NCBI GenBank assembly: GCA_037044905.1
Contig: JBAOKB010000159.1
Location: 1-64,000, forward strand
DNA from: Hortaea werneckii
Lineage: Eukaryota > Ascomycota > Dothideomycetes > Mycosphaerellales > Teratosphaeriaceae
DNA: 64,000 bases
Direction of reading: 5' to 3'
The position numbers and the translations under genes are program-made. Below, piece after piece: positions 32,389 through 43,660 of the stretch. The notes under the pieces are model-generated. The model was not told where the DNA came from. It did no database searches and saw nothing but the letters and a program-made list of their open reading frames with translations. Within the stretch, counting starts at the first letter, position 1, and the number at the start of each line of letters is the position of its first letter.

Positions 32389-33108
32389 AGGACGAGGGAG
32401 AGAGGGGAATGAGGGGTGGAAAGGTGTGAGGGAGGAACGGCGGCTGGAAAGGTGTGAAGGAAGAACGGGGAGGGGATTTAGGGAGCACGGTTTATGAAGT
32501 GAAATGGGTGGTTCTTAGTGGATTTTTTGGGAAGGGGGGATGGGAATGGGGTTTTGAGTACTGCTGGTTCGATACATGTGTTTCCTGTTGCGAATGTGAA
32601 TGATACCAATTTTTCTGCACGATTGTGTTCTTCTCCTTTCTAGCACGACTCGCTTTTCCTTTTCTTGCTATTTCGTCTGCTCATCCTTACCCTTTCTATC
32701 ACCTTTGGAGTTTTTTACTTTCTCATTGATCACACACAATTCAGAGGGGACACCAAACGACGGAAAACCGACACCACTAGCGGCACGGCTGCCATGACAC
32801 CTACGCGCTAAACGTAGTCCAATACTCGGCAAGACGATTATCTATAATCCTTTATTGCGAAAATGATCGCCTTGAAAAGAAAGCGCACTAAGCAGTCCGG
32901 GGACAAGGAAAGGGGAAAATAGAAGAAGAAAAAAATGAAGTGGCAATAATGTACGCCTCAGGAAGCAAAACCAGTTTACAAGTATACCCTGTGTAACACG
33001 ATCGAAACGCCGTCGCTCATGCAACTAATAGACTCGGAATCACGAGCCGAAAACCCCTCCTCGCAACGATCTAGTAGAAGGAAAACGGAAAAAAAAAAAA
33101 AAAAAAGA
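32389..33108. other. Intergenic, convergent
   Basis: 720 bp between the stops of mcm3 and the L1-domain gene, G-rich at the left and A-rich at the right, with an 18-A run at 33089-33106. No gene recognised. Confidence 0.5.
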
Positions 33109-34470
33109 TTAGATCAAATCCGCGGCCTTAACCCTCTGTTTCTTCGCCGCCGCCGTCGTCGTCTTCTTCTTCTCGTTGCCGTTGACAACAGTAGACGCAG
33201 CAGCCTTCTTCGCATCCTCCTTCTGCTTCTTCAACGACACTTTCCTCGCGTCCTTCTCGGCCTTCTCCTGAGCCTGCAGAGCTACGGCCTCGCCGTCTTC
33301 GCTTTTGCGTTTCTTGCTAGATTTGCTGGTGGTGGTCTTGGTTGAGGGGACGACTTCCTCCTCTTCCTGCTGCACTTGGGACTCGACCTTCTTCGGTTTG
33401 GCGGGGTTCTCAAGCTGGCGCATCTGGCCGTCGGGGCCGGGGATCTCGATCGTGTCTGGCTCTTCTACAGCTTCGGCCAATGCGCTGCGCTTGCGCTTCT
33501 TGGCCGGCTTCTCCTTCGCTGGGAGCGGCTCGTCTAGGACGTCTTCTTCCTTTTCCCATAGCTCCTCCGCAAGCCAGATAGGCAGGGCGACAGTGTTGGG
33601 GCCTTTGATGTGGATGGAGCGCACGTTGCGCCATTGCTGAGGGACGTACCGATCGACCATGGTCTGCACGGCCGTCTCGACGTTCTCCTGCAGAGCGTTG
33701 GGCTCCATGGTCGCTTTGCCCACTTTGACTGCCGTGGTGGTGCTCGGCGCTAGATGCACCAGAGCGCTGCTCAGCGCCCGTTCAATCTCGTGCGCGACAT
33801 CCGCTGGCTTGACCTCGGTCTTGGTCACTTTGTTCCCACCCTCTGACAGCTTCCGACGCTTGTTACCCTGCTCGTCGACATTCTGCCTCTTGCCCTCGAA
33901 GCTGACCGGGATGGGCCTCTTGCTGCCGGTCTTGTAGAAGACCTTGCCTAGCACGCCCGGGAGGTAAGTGATGATGCGGTCGTCGGCGAGGAAAACGTCG
34001 TACTCGCTGAGGAGCTGGCGGCGGGACTCGAAGGACTTGTACTTGGTCTTGAGCTTCTCCAGACCGAGGACACGCTGCACGCGCTTGCCCAGCTCGACGG
34101 GGAAGGAAGGGTGCTCGATCAGGTCCTTGTATCGCCGCTGCGGATCCGCGGTGATGAGGCAGATCCTGAGGCTTTCGTCGTTGGCGTCGAGGTAGGGGTG
34201 GGGGAGCGGGATCTTGCCGGGCTTGAGGCGCTTCTTGTCGACGATGTGTTTCTTGGTGGTCAGGATCATCCACACGGGCGTCTCGTCCTCGACGTCGGCC
34301 TCGTCGGCATCGGCGAGCAGACTGGGCTTTTCCGTCGTCTTCTGGCTCGTCGCTTCATCGGATTGGATCTTCTTCAGCAGCGCAGTGGAGGCGCGCAAGG
34401 TCTGCGCATTGTCGAGCTCATAGGGCGAGTCGCTCTTCTTCGCGACTGCTTTCCCATTGATCGGCGCCAT
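33109..34470 (-). CDS. Ribosomal L1-domain ribosome-biogenesis protein (Cic1/Utp30-like)
   Basis: Single exon of 453 residues. The central region matches the L1-like domain found in Cic1/Utp30 and human RSL1D1: PVWMILTTKKHIVDKKRLKPGKI, RICLITADPQRRYKDLI, FLADDRIITYLPGVLGKVFYK and a C-terminal return strand NVRSIHIKGPNTVALPIWLAEEL. Long Lys-rich tails (KKRKRSA, KSSKKRKSED, KKQRVKA) point to the nucleolus. It likely acts in rRNA processing and 60S or 40S assembly; sequence reading alone does not separate Cic1 from Utp30. Confidence 0.88.
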   Translation of the reverse strand: MAPINGKAVAKKSDSPYELDNAQTLRASTALLKKIQSDEATSQKTTEKPSLLADADEADVEDETPVWMILTTKKHIVDKKRLKPGKIPLPHPYLDANDESLRICLITADPQRRYKDLIEHPSFPVELGKRVQRVLGLEKLKTKYKSFESRRQLLSEYDVFLADDRIITYLPGVLGKVFYKTGSKRPIPVSFEGKRQNVDEQGNKRRKLSEGGNKVTKTEVKPADVAHEIERALSSALVHLAPSTTTAVKVGKATMEPNALQENVETAVQTMVDRYVPQQWRNVRSIHIKGPNTVALPIWLAEELWEKEEDVLDEPLPAKEKPAKKRKRSALAEAVEEPDTIEIPGPDGQMRQLENPAKPKKVESQVQQEEEEVVPSTKTTTSKSSKKRKSEDGEAVALQAQEKAEKDARKVSLKKQKEDAKKAAASTVVNGNEKKKTTTAAAKKQRVKAADLI

Positions 34471-35239
34471 GTTGGAGGTTGGGTGGGATGTTGCGAGGGG
34501 TTAATTGCAAGATGCGCCTGAACTTCCACTTCTCCAAAAATTTCCAGCTGCACCTCTCAAGCCGAACCCTCAAGCTCTCGCTGATGCCAAGTTTTTATCG
34601 CGGATCTAGCCGGGACACTAACCCGGAATGAGAGCGCCCGACGCATCGCTTTCGGTACACACATACCTACCTAGGTAGGTGCTATATGTATCTCGCTGTG
34701 AGAGCCACAAACACGTTTGAAGTTATTCGCTCTAGCGGTCATGTCGATTCTCATTTGATAAGTTCAGGACTCTGGACGTTCACAACATTCATACATACGG
34801 CGGCTTCCTAATCCTCAATCATGAGGCCGCGAAGACGTCTGGTTCGCTCTGACAAGGAGCATCGTCTCCAGACAGTAGAATCCTGGTCTCATATCGCCAC
34901 TGTCCCCGATCGCCCCTAGCTGGCGTTCTTGTTGCTCTCTAATATTCCTCCAACATAGCCCAGTCGGCTCACAAATTTGGGCTGCTCTCGTACTTGGCGG
35001 CTGTCCCTTCTGGATAGAATAATCACTTAGACAGCAGTGGTAGGATGCACCTGATCTGAACGAGTTTGTTCCTGGAAAATTCCCATTAGGATATGCGCCA
35101 AGATCCTACTCACGCAAGCTCCACGGATGAATGTCGAAAGATCGTCTCTGCTGGTGTCAGCCCTAACTCGCATCCATCACTGCGCGTTAGAAACCTCCGT
35201 CGAATATAGCGCCGGCGAGCTCTCATTCGGCTGCCCCCC
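34471..35239. other. Intergenic
   Basis: 769 bp without a gene. It contains a perfect 16-bp palindrome at 34665-34680. Confidence 0.5.
34665..34680. repeat. Perfect 16-bp palindrome ACCTACCTAGGTAGGT
   Basis: Lies about 195 bp upstream of the L1-domain gene start. Related CCTACCT/AGGTAGG motifs recur in other upstream regions of this window (near 13955 and 18415). Confidence 0.6.
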
Positions 35240-37890
35240 TCACCCTACAGGACCCGGCCATTGACCTCCGTTCGTCACATCCGGGAATGGCATGTCCTGT
35301 TCGAGCAGCCCCATAATCGAGCTACTCCCCGCGTACCACCCGGTCAAGTAGCTCGGATCAAACTGCGTCGCCTGTACAGGAGCACCGGGGAATCCGTTCA
35401 ACGGCGCGGCGGCCGGTGGCGCAAATCCAATCGTAGAGAGGTAATCGTCAATATCATTGACGGCAGGCTGGCCCATCCAGTCCGGTACGGCACCAGCACC
35501 GGCATGGTTATACGACATGCTACTGTTCACTTGAGTGGCCTCGAGCGCTTTAGCCCGGACGTAAAGGTCGGCGACTTTGCAGAAGACGTCACACAGCTTG
35601 TGCAACTTGGCCATACCGTCCGAAAAGCGGCAGAGTTCTTTCAGCGTGGCGACGAAATCGGCCAGTAATTGGAGGTCGTCCTTCGTGCTGAAAGGATGCG
35701 CGGTGATGTGGCAGAACGTGACGATAAAAGGTGTGATGGGTGCTTTGAGAAGGGTCCTACTGATGTAAGCATGATGACAGAACGAGATGTCACAGTTAGA
35801 CGTACCAATGGCAATGACCGGACCAGACAAAATCCGGTTGATCTCTGTATGCGATTCGTGCGTCGACGTTCAGGCGTAAGGCCCGTCGGGCAGACTCCAA
35901 TGCTGGAGACTCGTCGTCTTGCGCGGAAATGGTTGCATGCTGCACCAACGCTCTGGATACCGATGCATTAGCAAAGAGCGCACAAAGCTGCATCATGCAC
36001 TTACAATGTACTGTAGTAGTATACGGCATCAGACTCCTTCCAGAGGTAGAACATGCCCGAGTTTTCCGTATCTCGCATGGAGGCAACAAAAGCCTATCGT
36101 TTAATCAGCACTGCACCAGCATCTCGATCATGTGGCAAACCTACCTCTTCACGCTCTGACCACGTCACTTGCAACTCCCGCGCAAGACATGCAGCCCTCC
36201 GCGAGCGCTCTTGAAGGGTCTGCCGCTGCGCTAAAGGACTGTAAAGCTGCTCTACTACTTGACACTGCAGCCGACTGATAGTCGTCCAGTAATTGAACGC
36301 CTCGACAAAAGGACTATCGATGCCTTTACCGTACTGGAGCGGTGGCACCGTGATATCGTAGTCCGAATGACGGGCGCGTGACCCAACCGCACCGCAAAGC
36401 TCGTGTCGAGCCAGTAACACATCCAGAAAAGCATGATCTTTCCATGTCGTTCTTTGTCCGAGTCGGCATGCATGGTGGAGAGGCGATGGTAACCGAGCGT
36501 AATCACCATTGAGGCAGCAGCTGGCTAAGTCGAAGCGCTACGTAAGGCTTACACAGCTCCGTAGCAAGGCCAGCCTGACACATATCAGCAACCATTGATT
36601 CTGTTCAACATCGAGCCGACAGCAGAACTTACGCCCAAAGCGAGAGCAGAAGCCGCTTCTTCAGTAGCCGGTATAATAAGCTGAAGGTCACCGACAGTCT
36701 CTTCCACCAGATGGCTAAATAGGCGAGCGAGACCTTGGCATCTTTTCGCAAAGGCAGGGTCTCCGAGCGTGCCGCTGAGCTCCGTGCAAAGACTCCAGAG
36801 GCATCCGTAGACGTACAGTCGTCGGATTGCGCTAGCGGGCTTTTGATCGGCGAAACACTTGCACATTTCTTTCGGAATACATCTTCAGTCAGGCCAGGGC
36901 TGAGTTGCATCGTCATGGACCCTAGAAAGCGGACATCAGTTGTGTTCAGACCAATACCCAAGGATGTTTTGTGCTTACCCCTTGCAGATGATAAGAGCTT
37001 GTCTATCTCAGGCAGAGTGGGCGAGGCAACGGGCTCAGTCTCGCGCCACGACCAGTGAGCTTGCACTTTGTCGGTTGAATCGGGCTTGTCTTCGATCTTG
37101 CCCACCATCTCCTTCAGCGACTGCAACGCGGCAGCAAGCTCCGAGTTCAGGAAAGCCGCTGGACTATCTCCGACTGCCTGCTCGATCAGCTTGCTGGCGA
37201 CAGCGGAGTGAACTCCCGTGGTAGCATCATGCAAAGTGTAGCCGGGAGTTGGAACCCTGGTGCTTGGATCGCTGCCTGGGGTCGGGCCATTGCTCAAAGC
37301 AGTCCCATGGTCGTTACTGTAAGCACCCTCTGGTGGAGTTTCCACAGCTGATTTCGGCTTCCGTGTAAGCAGCGCTTCGATATTGGCAAGTCGATCGCCT
37401 ATACGGTCAATCTTTTTCTCGCTTGAACACTGTTAGCTCCTTGCAATACATAAAGGTGTTTGGTGCATAGATAAACGTACTATTCCTTGGATATGTTGAC
37501 ACGGGAACGCGGCTCGGCGTGTATGTTCACCGTCGTTCGACAAACTACAATGTGTTAGCAGCCACAAGAAGCGGATGTCTGTCTTCGTTGATTGCATCGA
37601 CATACTGGAGCCACTGCTCTTGCAGTGAGAACAAGGTGAACCTTTGTCACAGCGGACCTTCCGTGCTCGACATGCGTCGCACTATAGCGCATCAGTAAAC
37701 ATGAAGCAGTTAGCTTAAAAAAGATCACTATGTATGGAAGTGCATGCATGACAATAAGGTATGTCCTACTCGCTAAAATCAATTTGCCCCTCACTACCAA
37801 ACACCTTATGAGTGGACGTGCTGGGGAGGAGGGGAAATCGCATACCGCTCTGGGTTGCCCGTCTCTTTCGACGTCTCTGCTCGCCGACAT
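35240..37890 (-). CDS. Zn2Cys6 transcription factor with fungal-specific domain, frame breaks
   Basis: A short first exon (37890-37846, MSASRDVERDGQPRA) joins, after a 164-nt intron, to the zinc cluster CDACRARKVRCDKG + SPCSHC, a complete Cx2Cx6C..Cx2C binuclear motif. A Ser/Pro-rich linker and a Fungal_trans-type middle domain follow (AIRRLYVYGCLWSLCTEL, MLFWMCYWLDTSFAVRLGHAPVI, DYDITVPPL). The C-terminal part ends DMPFPDVTNGGQWPGPVG. The reading needs one T more near 36876 (EDVF-PKEMCKCF) and one G more near 36363 (VIR-DYDITV), both short homopolymers, so the gene is probably intact. Targets are unknown; it could control the ABC transporter that starts divergently 650 bp away. Confidence 0.82.
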
Positions 37891-38535
37891 CTTGGGCGAT
37901 GGCACCTGATTGACGATACAAATGCTGCGGTTCACAGCAGGTGTTGTCGGACGAGAGAATTCGGCATCCGCGGGTCCCGAAAGAAGTTCCTTGGCGGGCG
38001 ACGGGAGTCCCCGCCGTCCATGCCGGGTTGCTGATTCACTTTGATTATTATTATTTACCTCAGGCAGGCCAAGTCCGCAAAATCCGGCCTCAAACCTTAG
38101 GTCTCTGCCGCGACGGAAGGCTCCTATCCATGTCGTCACCAAGATCTCTTGTTCCAACAGGAGCTTGAGAGAAATGCATTGATAACGAGTGGTAGATGTC
38201 GATGCCTTTGCTAATTAACCAAGAGTCATCATTCGACTTGGCTGCATACCTGCTATTCATCCAGAAGTGAGGTCTATGGCATAAATCCCAGGCAACAACA
38301 TTGAAGGTTTCGGTGGCCGCGGACTCCGAGCCATCCTGTGCAGTGCACTTCTGTAGAAAGGCATCAGATGCCTGACTTCCTTCGCCACAATCATAGCCTG
38401 ACCTTTGACTGCCGGAGACTTCGGGTACCGAAGCACCCGCTGGCTGGTAATAAGATACTTGCTTCCCTACAATGCCCTTTCATTTTTGATCAGGTGGCAA
38501 GTGAGGTTTTCGTAGGCATCAGTTGATGAAGCAAG
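37891..38535. other. Divergent promoter region, regulator and ABC transporter
   Basis: 645 bp between divergent starts. No gene recognised. The head-to-head arrangement of a Zn2Cys6 factor and an efflux pump often signals regulation, but this is inference. Confidence 0.5.
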
Positions 38536-41500
38536 ATGGCCGCGAACGAGAAAGAAAGCGATTGTAAAGCGGACCGAAGACGAAGAGGGCCAATCCGCTG
38601 GCGGACAAAGCTACATTGTGAGGATAGAGACTTCACATCACGACGACATCTCAGGACTGACCATTGATCAATAGCGTGTCTTCCAATATGCGGATCGAGA
38701 CAGCCGGCTACTATACGCAACATCATGCGTGGCTGCCATAGGCGCTGGTGTTGCCCTTCCATTCATGGACTTGATCTTTGGCAAGTTCGTCACTACTTTC
38801 AACAACTTCGCCATAGGTGTTTTGAGCCCAGCCGGCTATATGCAAGAAGTGGAGAAGTTCACGTATGTTGAAGAATATTCCTGTAAAGCACATGGCATCC
38901 TCAGGGCACGGCTGACCAATATCAGCTTATATTTCGTTTACCTCTTCATTGCCAAGTTCGTCCTCACCTATATCCATGCCTTTGCGTTTCCATCGCAGCC
39001 ATCAAGACCACCAAAGCACTACGCGAGCACTTCTTGCAAACCTACTACGTCAAGAGATAACATTCTTCGACTCCAAGGATGCCGGGTCTCCTTCAGTCAA
39101 AGTCACGACCAATGGCAATCTTGTCAACAATGGCATTTCCGACAAGCTTAGCATGATCGTACAAAACATGGCAACCTTTGTCGCGGCCTTTGTGATTGCA
39201 TTTGCTGTTCAGTGGAAGCTCACGCTCATAACAATCTGCATCGTGCCAGTCATCATTGTCGTGACCGGCATTTGCTCCGTCATCGACATCAAACAAGAAG
39301 CCGGAATCATGTCGATCTATAGTCGAGCAGGAGTGCTAGCTGAGGAGGTCTTCTCGACCATGACGACTGTTCACGCCTTCTTCTTACAAGCCTTTGATGG
39401 CCCAGCGGTACGATGAGCACTTGGCCGAAGCCGAGACTGCTGGCATGAAGAAGTCTGCAAACTACGGCATTATGTTCTCGACGCAGTTCTTCTGCATTTA
39501 CGCTGGCTACGGCCTTGCTTTTTGGCAAGGAATAAGAATGTACGCATCCGGAGAAATTGATCAGCCGGGAAAGATCGTCACGTAAGAAGTCTCATGCCGC
39601 GTTCCAGTTAGCTAAAGACTGACCATGTCTAGGGTCATTTTTGCTCTGATTCTCGCCGCAATAGCCATGTCTCAGATTGCGTTTCAAATCGTAGCCATTA
39701 CGAAAGCAGCGTCCGCCGCTAGCGAGCTATTCACCATCATCGACCGAGAATCTGCGATCGACCCGCTGTCTGAAGAAGGCATAGTGCCTGAAAGATGCGA
39801 GGGCAACATCGAAGTCAGAGGCATTGCATTCTCATATCCGTCTCGACCGGATAGTTTAGTTTTAAACAATTTGGTTCTCGACATACCTGCAAAGAAAACG
39901 ACCGCCCTGGTAGGTGCAAGCGGTTCTGGCAAGAGCACAATAATTGGACTGCTGGAACGATGGTATGACCAAAACGACGGCGTCATTCTTATTGATGGCG
40001 TTGACATTCGTGAGTTGAATCTCAAATGGCTTCGCACGCATGTCAGACTTGTACAACAGGAACCTGTACTCTTTTCAGGGACCGTCTTTGACAACGTAGC
40101 CCACGGCCTAGTGGGTACCGAACATGAAGATGCTTCACAGGAGAAGAAACTCCAGCTGGTGGAGGACGCTTGTAAAGAGGCCTTTGCACACGACTTCATC
40201 AAGGATCTTCCCGAGCAATACTTCACTCAGATTGGTGAACGTGCGAGGATGCTCTCAGGAGGCCAAAAGCAGCGTATCGCCATTGCACGCAGCATCATTT
40301 CGAACCCGCCTATTCTCCTGCTCGATGAAGCAACCAGTGCTCTGGACCCACGAGCTGAGAAGATTGTGCAAGAGGCTCTCGAACATGTCAGCCAAAGTCG
40401 CACTACGCTTACCATCGCTCATAAACTGTCTACGATCCAGAAGGCAGATAACATCGCGGTGATGGCACAAGGAGTGGTCATTGAGCAGGGCACCCATACT
40501 GACTTGCTCACGCGCAATGGGGCCTATGCAAGGCTTGTCTCCGCGCAAAGCCTTGAACGGAGAACTGAGGAGGATGTTGGTGGTGCAGCTGAAACGCTCA
40601 CAGATGGTGAGAGCGATGATGTTGACGATCCCAGACAGTCCAGCCTCGCACAAGTGCGAACAGCTTCCAGTGCTGCACCAGCGCTGGCCTTTCGGGCACA
40701 GAACCGAAGGAAGACAAGGAATCGATGGGCTACAGCCTCATTCGCTGTCTTGTCAAGCTTATCCGCGAGCAGCCCCAATTGTGGTTTGCTTATTCGGTTC
40801 TTTTCGGAACATCTCTTGGCGCTGGTAAGTTGCGACGAAGAAACATGATAGAGGTCTCTAAACTAATACAGCTAAAACACAGGTGGCACCTGGCCTGCAC
40901 AAGCGGTCCTGTTTCTCGGATGTTTGGTACATTTCAATTGCAAGGGCAAGAAGCCATCGATGAGGGTAACTTTGGGCTCTCATGTTCTTCGTGCTTGCCA
41001 TCGCAAATCTTGTCATCTATTTTGCTATGGGATGGGTCTGCAATGTCATCATGCAGGTATGTGAGCTATGGAGGGTATACCAAAAACCAATTTGCTGACA
41101 GGTTCTACAGAAAGTCACCAGGAGATATAGACTTGAGACCTTCAACAATACGGCGAAACAGGATATCGCCTTCTTCGACAAGGAAAGTAATTCTACCGGT
41201 GCCATCACCTCACGGCTGTCGACTTGTGCTACGGACCTGCAAGAATTACTTGGTTTTAACGCCGGTCTGATCCTGAACAACATCGTCACAGTCATATCAT
41301 GCGCCATCCTAGGGATAGCCTTCGGATGGAAGCTTGGCTTAGTATGTACATTTGGGGCTCTTCCACCGATGCTTGTTTGTGGTTACGCACGCATCAGGCT
41401 GGAAATGAAGCTCGACGACGATACGGCAAAGAGGTTTGCGAGCAGCGCAGCGGTTGCTGCTGAGGCTGTGGGCGCAGTGCGTACCGTGGCTTCTTTGTGT

Positions 41501-42679
41501 CTGGAGGAAACGGTTTTGGATCAATACCGCGAGCGATTGTCGATTGTGGCCGCAAAGTCGAGGAGGACCTTGTTATCGACGATGTTCTGGTATGCCATAA
41601 CGCAGTCCATCAACTTTCTAGCGATGGCATTAGGTTTCTGGTGAGTAGCGACGGTGCAGCTTGGTTTTGGTGAGACATACTGACTATCATTCTAGGTACG
41701 GTGGCAAACTCGTTCGACTGGCGAGTACACTACAGAACAGTTCTTTGTTGTCTTCATTGCAATCATTCTTGGGGGTGAAAACGCCGCCCAGTTCTTCAGT
41801 TACACGACCAGCATAACGAAAGGCAGAAAGCCGCAAACTACATCTTCTGGCTTCGCAGTCGGACGCCGGCAATCTCAATCGACCAGTCAGACGAGAAGCC
41901 GGAAGATGACGACAAGGATGCGTCAGTCGAGTGTGCCGCACTCGAATTTGCGTACCCATCACGACCAAACACCAAGGTCATTAAAGGCATCGACGTCAAC
42001 GCCCTTGCTGGGAAATTTGTAGCGCTGGTAGGTCCATCGGGATGCGGCAAGTCGACGATGGTTTCCCTCCTCACACGGCTCTACGATCCATCTTCTGGGT
42101 ACATCGCCATCAATGATCAGAATATCAAGGACGTCAGCCCTCGTCGACATCGACGACGCCTCGCCCTCGTCCAACAAGAACCAGTGCTGTACTCCGGCAG
42201 CATTCGCGAAAACATCTCAATGGGCTTGATCGAGTCCCACGAGCCAAGTGAAGCTCAGATCGAGAAGGCGCTGAAGAGTGCCAACATATTCGACTTCGTA
42301 CAGTCCTTGCCAGAGGGCCTTAACACCTCCTTGGGAAATCGAGGGACTCAGCTCTCTGGAGGGCAACGTCAGCGCATCGCAATAGCTAGGGCTCTCATTC
42401 GGGACCCGCGAGTGCTGCTCCTCGACGAAGCGACGTCGGCGCTTGATACCGAGAGCGAGAAGGTGGTGCAAGCGGCACTGATGGAGGCCGCGAAGGATGG
42501 CCACAGAAGTACGATTGCGGTTGCACATCGACTCAGCACGATCAAGGATGCCGATGTCATTTATGTCTTTCAGGCTGGTCGGATTGTGGAGTCGGGCACG
42601 CATGCGGCACTGACAGCTCGGCGGGGGAGTGTATTATGAGATGTGTCAAGGGCAGGCGTTGGATAAAGCGGCGTCATGA
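38536..42679 (+). CDS. ABC-B full-size (MDR/P-glycoprotein-like) transporter, multiple frame breaks
   Basis: Two halves, each a membrane domain plus an ATPase. The first ATPase has GASGSGKST, LSGGQKQRIAIARS and LLLDEATSALD; the second has GPSGCGKST, LSGGQRQRIAIARA and LLLDEATSALD. Transmembrane 1 starts LLYATSCVAAIGAGVALPF. Clear introns include 38863-38925. Frame changes are needed near 38981, 39041, 39393, 40690, 40912, 40971, 41713 and 42623, and one near the N-terminus (about 38570). Most are one base in a T, C or G run, and conserved sequence resumes each time, ending VYYEMCQGQALDKAA. With a nanopore assembly I favour an intact drug/toxin efflux pump, but a real pseudogene cannot be excluded. 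Confidence 0.85.
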
Positions 42680-43660
42680 GGTGTGCCAGAGGAATGGAAA
42701 TGTGAGTTGCCAGGTGCTAGCTATGATTATGACCGATGTACATTAGAAACAAGCGTTGGATTGGGCGTCTCGTGATAGAACTTTTTGCGATGCAGTATTG
42801 GGACGATTGACAACCTTTGTTAAACCATTGGAGAAAGCTCTAATCGTGCTTGACCTATAAGAATGCTGCCACCCGCCTTGTCCGGACTGTCGTGAAGTGG
42901 AGGAGCAAAACGATGAGCCAGCAACTTCTGTGTTCGCACAACGGCCCGAATGTGCTTGATCAGCGAAGGTTTTAGGTAACAGAAAGAAAAATGCAACATT
43001 CCGCAGTCCTCGCCTTTCGAGCTTTGAACGAACTCAAAGGGCCGGGTTTTCGCCTTGGCTTATTCATTGAAGATTACTTATGAAATTCCCATGAGAGACT
43101 TTTGGTCTGAAGAAGGTTCGACATGTGTTCGTCGGAAAGAGAACGGTTACGGTGGCTATAGCGGTATTGCAAAGCATCAAGGGCCGGGAAACCACTCCAG
43201 CCAATAGGAAGCGATATTCATGACATCAGTAAGGAAATCCACATGGCGTCGAAGGAGTCAAAAAGCCTGTGGAGTTCGCGGAGCCAAGCCAAATGCCTAA
43301 TGGCAAAGCTTATTCGTAGGGTGTGGCAGAGGTGAGTCCACTTCCACAGCGGCCTCTCAGCTGCCGAAGAAGTTGCCCTGGGGTTGTGCCCTTGATGCCG
43401 TCCCATCCGCTGTTGAGACCCTCATCATCACTGACTGTCCGACCGCCCGTCTACGTAACGCAGCCATGTCGGAGATACGAAGTAAAGCCAGTCCCATCCC
43501 ATTATTCCCCGGGCTCCACGGGGTTTGTAGGAAGTGGAGAGTAAAAGGTCATGAGACACTACTTCATCCATACTTCCTCTCGACGTTCCTTTTGTTGTCT
43601 CCCGTCGTCTTTTGAACCTACACGTCTGATCCCTTCCATAGCGAAGGCGACACATCCAAA
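42680..43660. other. Intergenic
   Basis: About 980 bp with no supported gene. It carries the presumed promoter of the following MFS gene. Confidence 0.5.
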
